Positions 8,829 to 19,850 of a stretch of 64,000 bases of DNA are shown here, piece after piece. Made by a program: the position numbers and the translations under genes. The stretch comes from Catenuloplanes atrovinosus (GTDB taxonomy: Bacteria; Actinomycetota; Actinomycetes; Mycobacteriales; Micromonosporaceae), in the NCBI RefSeq assembly GCF_031458235.1, contig NZ_JAVDYB010000001.1, forward strand, positions 4,691,001 through 4,755,000, read 5' to 3'. The notes beneath the pieces were generated by a model. It was not told where the DNA came from. It saw only the letters and a program-made list of their open reading frames with translations, and made no database searches. Position 1 is the first letter of the stretch. The number at the start of each line of letters is the position of its first letter.

Positions 8829-8876
8829 GGATAACTCATCCGCTTCAACGTAGCACGATCCGGATGGAACATCCGG
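8829..8876. promoter_or_regulatory. Paired palindromes between esterase and TetR genes
   Basis: Two copies of GGAT-N5-ATCC lie at 8829-8841 and 8862-8874, exactly 33 nt apart. The second extends to a perfect CCGGATG-GAA-CATCCGG (8860-8876), 13 bp before the TetR start. Position and symmetry fit TetR operators acting on both divergent genes. Confidence 0.65.
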
Positions 8877-8889
8877 TTATGCTCGTCTC

Positions 8890-9456
8890 ATGAGCACGCC
8901 CCCGCTGCGCAAGGACGCCGCCCGCAACTGGCAGTTGATCGTGGACACCGGCCGTCGCTTCGTGAACGAGGGGGTCCCGCTCCAGCTCAACGAGGTCGCG
9001 CGCGCTGCGCCGGTCGGCGTGGCCACGGTCTACCGGCACTTCCCCACGCCGGAGGCGCTGCTGGAGACGATCGCGACGCCGAGCCTGGAGGCGCTGATAG
9101 CGCACGCCGAGCGCGCGCTGGCCGACGACGATCCGTGGCGCGCGTTCTCCGGCTACCTGGTCGCGGCGCTCGACGCGCAGCTCGACGACCCGTCGATGCA
9201 GCCGGCGCTGGCCACCGCCAGGCACGTGCTGCCACGCACGGACGAGTTGCTGGAGCGGCTGAACGCGCTGTCCGGCCGACTGCTCGACCGCGCCCGCGAC
9301 GCGGGCCTGATCCACCCCGAGGTGACGCAGGCCGACATGATCCCGCTGCTGTGCGGCGTCATCTACGCCGTCCGGGTCCGGGCCGGCGCGGAGGACCGGC
9401 GCGCGGTCACCCGCCGATACCTGGAGATCATGCTGACCGGCCTGCGCCGCGGTTGA
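8890..9456 (+). CDS. TetR/AcrR family transcriptional regulator
   Basis: 188 residues. The N-terminal helix-turn-helix is clear: NWQLIVDTGRRFVNEGVPLQLNEVARAAPVGVATVYRHFPTPEALLETI (about residues 11-60), with the recognition helix VGVATVYRHF. The remainder is the variable helical ligand domain. It stands divergent to the esterase gene across a 60-bp region holding two matching palindromes, so autoregulation and repression of the esterase are likely. Its stop codon lies inside the large palindrome before the next gene. Confidence 0.88.
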   Translation: MSTPPLRKDAARNWQLIVDTGRRFVNEGVPLQLNEVARAAPVGVATVYRHFPTPEALLETIATPSLEALIAHAERALADDDPWRAFSGYLVAALDAQLDDPSMQPALATARHVLPRTDELLERLNALSGRLLDRARDAGLIHPEVTQADMIPLLCGVIYAVRVRAGAEDRRAVTRRYLEIMLTGLRRG

Positions 9457-9478
9457 CACTGTCACTATGACAGTGTCA
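9454..9478. promoter_or_regulatory. Compound palindrome/promoter before the MerR gene
   Basis: A perfect inverted repeat: TGACACTGTCA (9454-9464), spacer CTA, and the exact reverse complement (9468-9478). Each arm is itself a TGACA/TGTCA palindrome, so four half-sites are present. TTGACA at 9453-9458 is a consensus -35. The MerR ATG lies 2 bp after the repeat, so there is no room for a ribosome binding site and a leaderless transcript is likely. Confidence 0.75.
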
Positions 9479-9480
9479 GG

Positions 9481-10062
9481 ATGGCGGGCGTGTGGACGAT
9501 GGAGGAGCTGCTGGAGCGCGTGCGGGAGGCCCTCGCGGCCGAATATCCCGGCGCGCCCAACGGCCGGGTCCGCGAGCTGCCCGACCGCCGCGCCGTCCGG
9601 TGGTACGCGACGACCGGCCTGGTCGACCGTGCCACCGCGATGCGCGGCCGGACCGCGCTCTACGAGCCGCGTCACCTGCTGCAGATCGTCGCGGTCAAAC
9701 GGCGTCAGGCCGAGGGCCACTCGCTGGCCGCGATCCAGGCCGAGTTGGCCGGCGCCACCGATGCGGAGCTGGCCGCGCTCGCGCGCGTACCCGCCGGCCT
9801 GCTGACCACCGACGGCCCACCGGCGGCGGACGACGCACCGGTCCGGCCGCGGTTCTGGGCCACGCCGCCGGCCCCGCCGGCCGATCCCCCACCATCCGGC
9901 CGGTTGCGGGAGGTGGGGGGCGTCGCGCTGGGCGGTGGCGCCTTCCTCCTGCTGCCGGTACGCCCGTCGGCGCGCGACCTGGAGGACCTGACCGACGCCG
10001 CCCAGCCGCTGATCGACCTGCTCAAGGCCCGTGGCCTGCTATCAGATGGGGGAACCGCATGA
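9481..10062 (+). CDS. MerR-type transcriptional regulator coupled to a vWA protein
   Basis: 193 residues. RRAVRWYATTGLVDRATAMRGRTALYEPRHLLQIVAVKRRQAEGHSLAAIQAEL (about residues 38-90) is the MerR winged helix, including the RWY...GL segment and the conserved YxxxHLLQI helix. The first 35 residues are an unusual N-terminal extension. The C-terminal 90 residues are Pro/Ala-rich, followed by a hydrophobic GGVALGGGAFLLLPV and a short helix; no Cys-based metal site is seen. Alternative starts are GTG 9490 and ATG 9499. The stop overlaps the next start (ATGA), so both genes are co-translated. A large palindrome immediately upstream is the probable autoregulatory operator. Confidence 0.83.
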   Translation: MAGVWTMEELLERVREALAAEYPGAPNGRVRELPDRRAVRWYATTGLVDRATAMRGRTALYEPRHLLQIVAVKRRQAEGHSLAAIQAELAGATDAELAALARVPAGLLTTDGPPAADDAPVRPRFWATPPAPPADPPPSGRLREVGGVALGGGAFLLLPVRPSARDLEDLTDAAQPLIDLLKARGLLSDGGTA

Positions 10063-12401
10063 CCGCCCTGCCCGTCGTCCCGATCGCACCGCCGCAGCCG
10101 CAGCCGGACGCCGGTCTGGGGGCGCTCGGCACCCGACTCGGCAACCTGCCGCTCGACCGGCTCGACGTGCGCGCCTCGATCAGCGGCCTGGTCGCCCGCA
10201 CGGTCGTCACCACCGAGTTCGTCAACGCGTTCGCCGAGCCGCTGGAGGCGACGTACATCTTCCCGCTGCCGGACCGCGCGGCCGTGACGGGCATGACCAT
10301 GACCGCGGACGATCGCACCATCGAGGCGGACCTGCGTGAGCGCGGCGCGGCCCGGGCCGCCTACGACGCCGCGATCGGCGCCGGGCAGCGCGCCTCGATC
10401 GCGGAGGAGGACCGGCCGGACGTGTTCACCATGCGCGTCGGCAACATCCTGCCCGGCGAGCGCGTCACCGTGACACTGTCACTGACCGGCCCGCTGGCGT
10501 GGGAGGACGACGCGGCCACGTTCCGCTTCCCGCTGGTCGTGGCGCCGCGCTACATCCCGGGCGCGCCGCTGCCCGGCGAGCAGGCCGGTGACGGACGGGA
10601 GCGGGACACCGACGCGGTCCCGGACGCGTCCCGGATCACGCCGCCGGTGCTGCTGCCCGGCTTCCCGAACCCGCTGCGCCTGTCCATCGGCGTCACGATC
10701 GACACCGCCGGGCTGCCGCTCGGCGAGGTCCGCTCCAGCCTGCACGCGGTGACCCACCAGGACGGGGAGATCTCGATCCGGCCGGGCGAGCGCGCGGACC
10801 GCGACTTCGTGCTGCGGCTGCCGTACGCGGGCTCCGGCTCCGGGGCCGTGTTCGTGCCGGACGCCGACGGCGGTACGTACCAGGTGATCGTGCTGCCGCC
10901 CGCGTCGGAGGCGCCGCCGCGGCCGAAGGACGTGGTGCTGCTGCTGGACCGGTCCGGCAGCATGCACGGCTGGAAGATGGTGACCGCGCGCCGAGCCGCC
11001 GCCCGGCTCGTCGACTCGCTGACCGCCGCCGACCGGTTCGCGGTCATGACGTTCGACAACCGCGTCGACCGCCCGGCCGCGCTCGGCGACGGCCTGTCCG
11101 CCGCGACCGACCGCAACCGCTTCCGCGCGGTCGAGCACCTGGCCGCCGCCGGCGCCCGTGGCGGCACGGAGATCCTTGCGCCGCTGCGCGCCGGGTTGAG
11201 GCTGCTGGCCGACGCCGGCACGGAGGACCGCGACCGGGTGCTGGTGCTGATCACGGACGGGCAGGTCGGCAACGAGGACCAGATCCTGGCCGAGGCCGGC
11301 GGGCTCGCGTCCGGGGTGCGCGTCCACACGGTCGGCATCGACCGCGCGGTCAACGCCGGGTTCCTCGGCCGGCTGGCCGCGACCGGCGCCGGCCGCTGCG
11401 AGCTGGTCGAGAGCGAGGACCGCCTGGACGAGGCGATGGACCGCATCCACCGCCGCATCGCGGCCCCGCTGGTCACCGGCGTGACCGTGTCCGATGTGGA
11501 GCTGCGTCGCCCGGCGGCCGTCTTCCCGGGCGTACCGCTGGTCCTGTTCGGACGGTCGGTCGGCGCCGTGCCGGCGGCGCTGACCGTGCGCGGCCGCACC
11601 CGCGACGACGCGGAGTTCACGCTGGACGTGCCGGTGCGGCGCGCCGACGAGCCCGCGGTGACCGCCCAGTGGGCCCGCGGCCGGCTGCGCGAGCTGGAGG
11701 ACCGCTACACGATCGGCGAGGTGGACCTGGAACCCGAGATCGTCGCCACGTCGCTGCGCCACCGGGTGCTGTGCCGCTTCACCGCGTGGCTGGCCGTGGA
11801 CACCCGCGTGGTCACTGAGGGCGGCCAGGCCCGCCGGGTGACGCAGCCGGTCGAACTGCCGTCCGGCTGGGAGGCGCCCGTCGCGGCGCGGCCGGCCGGG
11901 CCCGTGCGGCTGGCCGCCGGCAGCCCTCGGCTCGGCCTCAGCGCCGCCGGCGGCTTCCGCGGCGCCCACGCCGCTTCCTACGACGCGGGCCCGCCCCCGG
12001 CACCGTCCGCCACCGGCGGGTTCGGCGCGGTCCCGCCGCCGTCGCCCGCGTTCGCCCCGGCCGTGGCCGCCGCCCCGACCGGCCACGGCGGCGGCGCCTC
12101 GCCCGCGGACCTGGTCACGTTCGCCCGCACCGAGGCCGACCGGCTGCGCCGGTCCGCGGACCTGTCCACGATGGAGCGCCGCGACCTGCTCGACGACCTC
12201 GGCACCCGCCTGCACGCCGTGCTCACCGGCGTCCCGGAGTCGCGGACCCGCCCGCTGGCCGAGCTGGCCCGCCTGCTGCTGCGCGGCATCGGCGACCTCG
12301 ACACGCTGTGGTCGGAGTCGCTGCGCCTGCTGGACGCGTTCGCGGCCGGCGACGGCGACACCCCGGAGACGCCGCCGCGCAAGCCGTTCTGGAAGAGGTA
12401 G
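10059..12401 (+). CDS. VIT domain and von Willebrand factor A domain protein
   Basis: 780 residues from the ATG overlapping the MerR stop, with GGGGGAA upstream. Residues about 30-150 form a VIT domain (DVRASISGLVARTVVTTEFVN, LEATYIFPLPDRAAVTGM, ERVTVTLSLTGPL). Residues about 285-460 form a vWA domain with the MIDAS motif DRSGS in VVLLLDRSGSMHGWKM and TDGQVGNEDQ. The C-terminal part has a Pro/Ala-rich linker and an acidic helical end. No signal peptide or membrane helix is seen, so it is cytoplasmic, unlike secreted inter-alpha-trypsin inhibitors with the same domain pair. Bacterial VIT-vWA proteins are poorly understood; metal-dependent protein binding is the expected activity. A strong hairpin terminator follows. 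Confidence 0.86.
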   Translation: MTALPVVPIAPPQPQPDAGLGALGTRLGNLPLDRLDVRASISGLVARTVVTTEFVNAFAEPLEATYIFPLPDRAAVTGMTMTADDRTIEADLRERGAARAAYDAAIGAGQRASIAEEDRPDVFTMRVGNILPGERVTVTLSLTGPLAWEDDAATFRFPLVVAPRYIPGAPLPGEQAGDGRERDTDAVPDASRITPPVLLPGFPNPLRLSIGVTIDTAGLPLGEVRSSLHAVTHQDGEISIRPGERADRDFVLRLPYAGSGSGAVFVPDADGGTYQVIVLPPASEAPPRPKDVVLLLDRSGSMHGWKMVTARRAAARLVDSLTAADRFAVMTFDNRVDRPAALGDGLSAATDRNRFRAVEHLAAAGARGGTEILAPLRAGLRLLADAGTEDRDRVLVLITDGQVGNEDQILAEAGGLASGVRVHTVGIDRAVNAGFLGRLAATGAGRCELVESEDRLDEAMDRIHRRIAAPLVTGVTVSDVELRRPAAVFPGVPLVLFGRSVGAVPAALTVRGRTRDDAEFTLDVPVRRADEPAVTAQWARGRLRELEDRYTIGEVDLEPEIVATSLRHRVLCRFTAWLAVDTRVVTEGGQARRVTQPVELPSGWEAPVAARPAGPVRLAAGSPRLGLSAAGGFRGAHAASYDAGPPPAPSATGGFGAVPPPSPAFAPAVAAAPTGHGGGASPADLVTFARTEADRLRRSADLSTMERRDLLDDLGTRLHAVLTGVPESRTRPLAELARLLLRGIGDLDTLWSESLRLLDAFAAGDGDTPETPPRKPFWKR

Positions 12402-12418
12402 GTCCCCGGCAACGCGAA

Positions 12419-12446
12419 ACGGGCCCGGCCGAGTGGCCGGGCCCGT
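12419..12446. terminator. Perfect 12-bp hairpin between vWA and katG genes
   Basis: Stem 12419-12430 pairs perfectly with 12435-12446 around a GAGT loop, 17 bp after the vWA stop and 15 bp from the katG stop. It serves two convergent genes. Confidence 0.8.
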
Positions 12447-12461
12447 CACGTCAGGCGGAGA

Positions 12462-15181
<2,720 letters not shown>

Positions 15182-15191
15182 CACGCGGATG

Positions 15192-15225
15192 ACCTTAGGC
15201 CACTAGATTGGAATCATTCAAGTTT
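15192..15225 (-). promoter_or_regulatory. furA-katG promoter with FurA-like box
   Basis: Read on the minus strand: TTGAAT (15216-15221), 18-bp spacer, TAAGGT (15192-15197), only about 10 bp from the furA start, which suggests a leaderless mRNA. The -35 lies in ACTTGAATGATTCC, which resembles the known FurA/CatR operator core of actinobacteria (AT-rich ATGATTC-type). I recognise the motif by memory, not by alignment. Confidence 0.7.
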
Positions 15226-15237
15226 CGGCGAGACGCG

Positions 15238-16197
15238 TCACCGGGAAAAATGCCACGCGGCCCACTCGTCGAAGCGGCGAAGCACCGAAGCGCGCACGTC
15301 CGGCGCGGACAGGGTCAGATCGTGCAGTGCGCCCGGAAACCGGACGAGCGTGACGCGCTCCCCCAGCATCGGCCCCCACCGCCGGATCTGGCCAACGTCC
15401 AGCACGATGTCGGTGCGGTGGATGTCCTCCGGCGGGTCGGACAGCCAGTTGAACGACCGGTCCGAGGAGCCGACCAGCACCGGCACGCGCAGGCCCAGCC
15501 CGCGGCGCACCCGCCGCTGCGCGGCCCGGATCGCGGCCAGCCAGCCGAGCCGGATCGGGTGCCCGCGCGCCGGCTTCATCAGCAGGTCGTACGCCCACTC
15601 GCCGCCCAGCGTGGCGTGCGTGGCCACGGCGAACGCGTCGCTGGTCGGGTGCGGCATCACCGCGTGCGGCGCGAGCCGGGCGACCGCGGAGACCACCGCC
15701 ATCGCCGGGCGGCGCAACGCCCAGGGCAGCGCGAAGTCCAGGAACGGGCTGTTCAGGAACGCGCCGCGGACCGGGCCGTCCGGCCGGTCGGCCGCCCACA
15801 CCGCGCCGATCAGCCCGCCGGTGGAGTGCCCCCAGACCAGCACCTCGTCCACGCCGTCCGCCCGCATGTGGGCCACGGCCGCGTCCAGCTCCGGGTAGTA
15901 CTCGGCCAGCGACCGGCAGAAGTTCGCCGACTGGTGCGGCAGCAGGCTCCGCCCGTACCGGCGCGGGTCCAGGCCGTAGACGTGCCAGCCGCGGGCCGCG
16001 AGGTGGTCCACGACGTGCGTCTGGAAGAAGTAGTCGGCCAGCCCGCCGAGCATCAGCACGGCGCGGCGGCCGTCGCCGTGGTCCGCCCAGCGGCGCACCA
16101 GCGTCGCGACCAGCGCGCCCTGCGCGTCACGCCCGCAGTCGAGGACGAACCGCTCGTACGGCGCGCCGAGCAGGTCCGTGCCGTCGGGTCTGAACAC
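15238..16197 (-). CDS. Alpha/beta fold hydrolase (lysophospholipase-like)
   Basis: 319 residues from a GTG at 16197, ten bases after the SWIM gene; longer readings run into that gene. RAVLMLGGLADYFFQTHVVDHLAARGWHVYGLDPRRYGRS is the oxyanion region of the monoglyceride-lipase/lysophospholipase group. VLVWGHSTGGLIGAVWA carries the nucleophile Ser in GHSTG. VPVLVGSSDRSFNW and FPGALHDLTLS carry the Asp and His candidates. No signal peptide is seen. It probably hydrolyses a lipid or carboxylester. It appears co-transcribed with the SWIM gene. The gene converges on nothing; its stop is 12 bp from the furA -35. Confidence 0.82.
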   Translation of the reverse strand: MFRPDGTDLLGAPYERFVLDCGRDAQGALVATLVRRWADHGDGRRAVLMLGGLADYFFQTHVVDHLAARGWHVYGLDPRRYGRSLLPHQSANFCRSLAEYYPELDAAVAHMRADGVDEVLVWGHSTGGLIGAVWAADRPDGPVRGAFLNSPFLDFALPWALRRPAMAVVSAVARLAPHAVMPHPTSDAFAVATHATLGGEWAYDLLMKPARGHPIRLGWLAAIRAAQRRVRRGLGLRVPVLVGSSDRSFNWLSDPPEDIHRTDIVLDVGQIRRWGPMLGERVTLVRFPGALHDLTLSAPDVRASVLRRFDEWAAWHFSR

Positions 16198-16207
16198 CGG
16201 AACCAGG

Positions 16208-16999
16208 CTACCGGCCCGACGGTACGATCGTCCCGTACCGGCAGGACGCGGCCACCCGGTCCAGGCGCGCGGCGCCCTCGGCCTCGTCCAGGCCGAGGCG
16301 CTCACACAGCTCCCGGTGCCCGTCGACCAGCGGGCCGGTCACCTCGCGCGCCTCGTAGTCGGTGCCCTCCAGCTCCACGGACAACTCGTCCCAGACCTGC
16401 AGCGCCTCCTCCACCAGCTCCAGCGCGGCCGTGGTCGCCGGGTACTGCAACAGGATCTCGGCCTCGTCGACCAGCCGGAGCCCGGCCTCCCACGCGTCGT
16501 CGCCGGACGCGGCGTCGATCGCGGTGCGGAAGTCCTCCAGCCCGTGCGCGGCCGCGTCCACGTCCAGCAGGCCGGCCTCGCCGAGCAGCCGGACCGCGAA
16601 GAGCCGGTCGCGCACCGCGGTCTCCACCACCAGCGCGGCGACCTGCCGGCCGGTGAGCCGGCGCAGCGCCTGCAGGTAGCGCGCCTGCTCCGGATCGGCC
16701 GGGTCCGGCCCGGGCGGCGTGGCGGAGGCCAGCAGCGGGAAGTGCGCGTCGATCGCGGTCAGCGCCAGCGCGACCGCGTGCGCGCACAGCCGCTGACCGG
16801 CCGCGCAGTCGCAGTCGCCGCTGAACGCGCCGTCCACGATGCCGACCCAGGTCTGCACGTCGCCGACCTCGGCCAGCACGCCGCCGCCGGAGGACTCCAG
16901 GTCGCCGACCGCGCCGTCGGACATGAGCCGGTCGGCCGCGCCGGCGACCTCGGTGGGCACGGAGTCCCGGAAGGCTTGGATGTCGATGCGTACCGCCAC
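16208..16999 (-). CDS. SWIM zinc-finger protein
   Basis: 263 residues. GDCDCAAGQRLCAHAVALAL (about residues 61-80) is a SWIM zinc finger (CxCx(n)CxH). The rest is helical and rich in Ala, Leu, Glu and Asp (about residues 100-250), without a recognisable enzymatic domain. SWIM modules bind DNA or proteins and occur in MuDR transposases, SWI2/SNF2 helicases and stand-alone bacterial proteins. No helicase or transposase accompanies it here. It is probably co-transcribed with the downstream hydrolase (10-bp gap). Its role is unknown. Confidence 0.82.
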   Translation of the reverse strand: MAVRIDIQAFRDSVPTEVAGAADRLMSDGAVGDLESSGGGVLAEVGDVQTWVGIVDGAFSGDCDCAAGQRLCAHAVALALTAIDAHFPLLASATPPGPDPADPEQARYLQALRRLTGRQVAALVVETAVRDRLFAVRLLGEAGLLDVDAAAHGLEDFRTAIDAASGDDAWEAGLRLVDEAEILLQYPATTAALELVEEALQVWDELSVELEGTDYEAREVTGPLVDGHRELCERLGLDEAEGAARLDRVAASCRYGTIVPSGR

Positions 17000-17081
17000 G
17001 GGCGATCACCCTACCGGCGCGCCCGGGCCGCCGATACGGGTGATCGGCGACCAAGCGACCGGACGGCACGGTTGGACACGG

Positions 17082-17462
17082 TCACCCCGGCGGGCGGAGC
17101 AGTTCCAGCTCGATCTCGTCGAGCACGTCGAGCGCGTGCCGCAGCGGGTCGCGCATGCGCATCACCTCCTCCTGGCCCAGCGTGATCGTGTCCGCGGTGT
17201 CCAGGAACAGGCCGGCCGCGTGGTCGACCGCGGCGAGCCGGTCGTCCAGCGGGACGGCCGGCCCGCACAGCGTGCGCAGGGCCGTGACGTGGTCGTCGAT
17301 GCGCAGCGTCAGGCGGTCGCGGAGGATCGGCTTCGCCGAGGACAGCCAGTGCCACCACCCGATCGTGAACGTGAGCGTGGCCGCGTACTCCCGCAGGACA
17401 CGGCGTTCGGGCGCCAGCGCGGCCGCGTGCGCGGTCCACCAGGCGGCCAGCGGATGCGTCAT
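17082..17462 (-). CDS. Hypothetical helical protein coupled to the EAL gene
   Basis: 126 residues from an ATG two bases after the stop of the PAS/GGDEF/EAL gene, so the two are surely co-transcribed. The sequence is mainly helical, with a Trp-rich segment TIGWWHWLSSAKPILRDRL near residues 33-51, an acidic IDDHVTALRTL stretch, and an acidic C-terminus ALDVLDEIELELL. There is no membrane segment or known motif. Co-translation with a cyclic-di-GMP enzyme and a sigma factor suggests a regulatory partner, but this is inference from position only. Confidence 0.7.
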   Translation of the reverse strand: MTHPLAAWWTAHAAALAPERRVLREYAATLTFTIGWWHWLSSAKPILRDRLTLRIDDHVTALRTLCGPAVPLDDRLAAVDHAAGLFLDTADTITLGQEEVMRMRDPLRHALDVLDEIELELLRPPG

Positions 17463-17464
17463 GC

Positions 17465-19309
17465 TCAACCCAGCTTCGAGATCGGGCGGAGGTCGAGCTC
17501 GATCTGACCGCCCGGATCGGCCATCGGCACCGGCCGTCCGATGTGGAATCCCTGCGCGAAGTCCACATCGTAGCGTCGCAGCAGCGCGGCGGTCTCGTCG
17601 TCCGGCACGCTCTCCGCGGCGACCCGGATGCCGAGGTCGTGGCAGATCAGCGTGAGCCGCTCGACCAGCGCCTGGTCCGCGGGCGTACGCGCCAGCCCGG
17701 TGATGAACCGCCCATCGATCTTCACCAGGTCGACCGGCAGCGTCCGCAGGTGCAGCAGCGACGCGTGCCCGGTGCCGAAGTCGTCCAGCGCCAGCTGCGC
17801 GCCGAGCTGCCGGATGCCGGTGGCGAACGCCAGCGCCTCGTTCCGGTTCTCGATCGCGGCGGTCTCGGTGATCTCGAACGTCAGCCGCCCGGCCCGCACC
17901 CGGTGCCGGGTCAGCGCGCGCGTCACGTGGTCGAGCAGCCCGGGGTCGGCCAGCGACCGGCCGGACACGTTGATCTGGCAGTGCGAGTCCAGCGCGCCCT
18001 GGCCGATCAGCTTGATCGCGTGGTCGATCACCCACCGGTCGACCGGCAGGATCTCGCCGATGCGCTCCGCGGTGTCCAGGAACGCCCACGGCGGCACCGG
18101 CTCGCCGGACTCACCGCGCACCCGCAGCAGGATCTCGTGCCGGGTGACCCGGTTCAGGTCCAGGTCCAGGATCGGCTGCGCGAACAGCGCGAACCGCTCG
18201 TTGGCCACCGCGCGCTGCACCGCGCTCCGGCTGCGCCGCAACCGGATGTCGCCGCGCGCCGGGCCGGGCGCGATCCGGGCCAGGTGGCCGCCGCGCCGGG
18301 CCTCGCGCGCCGCGTGCTCCGCGTCCAGCAGCAGCTCGAACCCGCTTGCCTCGGCGCCGCGGGCGAACCGGACCGCGCCGGCCCACGCGTTGACCCGCAC
18401 GGCCGCGCCGCGCAGCGAGAACAGGTGGCTGCGCACCCGCTCGACCGCGGTGACCGCGACCCGCTCCGCCTCCGCGGCCGTGGTGGTGCCGCGCAGCAGC
18501 ACGCCGAACAGGCCGGGCGCGGCCAGCCCGTGCATGGCCCGGACCGGGTTCACCGCGGTCAGCAGCCGCCCCACCTGGGCGGCCAGGTCGTCGCGATCGC
18601 CGTCGCGCAGCGTGACCGGCGCCGGCTCCGCCGACACCACGAAGACCACCCCGTCGGCGGTACGCCGGGCGCGGTCCACCTCGTCGATCAGGTACTCCCG
18701 CGCGGGCAGCCCGGTGGCGGCCTCACGCGCGCCCAGGTCGGCGCAGAGCATCTCCTCGCGCACGGCCTGCCGGGCGCGCTCCCGCCGGGCCAGCTCCGGG
18801 CCGGTGACGTCCTCGCAGGTGGCGACGATGCCGTCGGCCAGGATCTCGATGAGCGCGTGCACGTAGCGGACCGTGCCGTCCGGCCGCCGCGCGCGGAACG
18901 TCACCTCGGCCGGCCGCGTCTCCGTCCACGCGTCCTGCACCGCGGCGGTGATGGTGACCAGGTCCTCCGGGTGCGCGCACGCCATCAGCGCGGTCAGGGT
19001 GAGCGGGTCCGCGGTGGCCGCGGGCCGGCCCAGGATCTCGGTCATCGCCGCCGACCAGGTCAGCGCGCCGGTGCCCCGGTCCCAGGCGACGACACCGAGT
19101 CCGGCCAGGCACGCCGCGCGGGTGATCCGGGCCAGTTCGTCCTCGGGCGCGGTCAGCGGGTCGGTCAGTTCCGCCTCGTCCGGCGGCGGCGCCGCGGCCT
19201 GGCGCCGGTGGTCGAGCAGCACCTGCCGGGCCACCCGGCGGAAGCGCATCTGCTCCAGCGGGCTGGGCCGGTGGCCGGACGCGAGCCGCAGCACGTCATC
19301 GAGTCGCAT
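17465..19309 (-). CDS. PAS - degenerate GGDEF - EAL protein (putative c-di-GMP phosphodiesterase)
   Basis: About 614 residues from ATG 19309 (GTG 19318 is also possible); both overlap the end of the sigma-factor gene. Residues about 65-180 form a PAS domain (GVVAWDRGTGALTWSAAMTEILG, then VTFRARRPDGTVRYVHALIEIL). Residues about 200-350 are GGDEF-like, but the active-site loop reads AAPGLFGVLL, so diguanylate cyclase activity is not expected. Residues about 370-600 form the EAL domain with all key residues: HEILLR for EAL, INVSG, FEITETAAIEN, LDDFGTG, VKIDGRFI, AAESV and FAQGFHIGRP. It should therefore hydrolyse c-di-GMP. No membrane helix. PAS suggests a cytoplasmic signal input. Confidence 0.88.
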   Translation of the reverse strand: MRLDDVLRLASGHRPSPLEQMRFRRVARQVLLDHRRQAAAPPPDEAELTDPLTAPEDELARITRAACLAGLGVVAWDRGTGALTWSAAMTEILGRPAATADPLTLTALMACAHPEDLVTITAAVQDAWTETRPAEVTFRARRPDGTVRYVHALIEILADGIVATCEDVTGPELARRERARQAVREEMLCADLGAREAATGLPAREYLIDEVDRARRTADGVVFVVSAEPAPVTLRDGDRDDLAAQVGRLLTAVNPVRAMHGLAAPGLFGVLLRGTTTAAEAERVAVTAVERVRSHLFSLRGAAVRVNAWAGAVRFARGAEASGFELLLDAEHAAREARRGGHLARIAPGPARGDIRLRRSRSAVQRAVANERFALFAQPILDLDLNRVTRHEILLRVRGESGEPVPPWAFLDTAERIGEILPVDRWVIDHAIKLIGQGALDSHCQINVSGRSLADPGLLDHVTRALTRHRVRAGRLTFEITETAAIENRNEALAFATGIRQLGAQLALDDFGTGHASLLHLRTLPVDLVKIDGRFITGLARTPADQALVERLTLICHDLGIRVAAESVPDDETAALLRRYDVDFAQGFHIGRPVPMADPGGQIELDLRPISKLG

Positions 19310-19850
19310 CCGGATCACCGCCCAGCGTCTCCTCGGCCAGTTCCTGGAGCCGGCGGCGGGCCGCGTGCTTGTAGAAGCGCACGCTGGTGTCGGCGAGCCC
19401 GAGGATGCGGCCGATCTCCGGGTTGGAGAAGCCCTGCTCGGACAGCGCGAACACCTGGGCCTGGCGCGGTGGCAGCCGGTCCAGCCAGTACCGGCGCAGT
19501 TGCTCGGCCTCCCAGGAGTCGGCCGCGGTGACCATCCCGCCGGGCAGTTCCTCGGGCAGCACGGTCTCCCGGCCGGCCTTGCTCTTCTCCCGGCGCAGCA
19601 CGTGGTGCGCCGTCTTGATCACCCAGCCGAGCGGCGCCTCGAACCCGCGGATCTCCACCCACCGGCGCCGCGCGATCAGGTACGCCTCGTGCAGCGCCTC
19701 ACGGACCAGGTCGGAGTGGTCGCCGCCGAGCCGCAGCACGCTCTCGGCCCGCGCGTACGTCTCCTCGATCAACGCGTTGCACTCCGCGTCGTACTGGTCG
19801 TCGAGGCGTTCGCCCTCGTCCCATCGGGCGGCGTGATTCGACTGGCTCAC
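19296..19850 (-). CDS. ECF-like RNA polymerase sigma factor
   Basis: 184 residues from GTG 19850. Region 2 is DLVREALHEAYLIARRRWVEIRGFEAPLGWVIKTAHHVLRREKSKAG (about residues 45-95). Region 4 is RYWLDRLPPRQAQVFALSEQGFSNPEIGRILGLADTSVRFYKHAARRRLQEL (about residues 122-172), with a LuxR-like recognition helix. The open frame continues further upstream, but the start is fixed by a strong GGGGGGAAA ribosome binding site that serves a 9-codon leader ORF whose TGA overlaps this GTG (GTGA). There is no anti-sigma gene beside it; instead the next gene encodes a PAS/EAL protein overlapping it by about 14 bp. A sigma factor tied to c-di-GMP turnover is the likely meaning. Confidence 0.85.
   Translation of the reverse strand: MSQSNHAARWDEGERLDDQYDAECNALIEETYARAESVLRLGGDHSDLVREALHEAYLIARRRWVEIRGFEAPLGWVIKTAHHVLRREKSKAGRETVLPEELPGGMVTAADSWEAEQLRRYWLDRLPPRQAQVFALSEQGFSNPEIGRILGLADTSVRFYKHAARRRLQELAEETLGGDPDATR

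Noticed and set aside
10471..10481. A second TGACACTGTCA inside the vWA gene
   Set aside because: Lies within the conserved VTVTLSLTG coding segment; single 11-mer without a partner, probably coincidence.
17543..19531. 662-codon plus-strand frame
   Set aside because: Antisense of the PAS/EAL gene and sigma gene, no family match.
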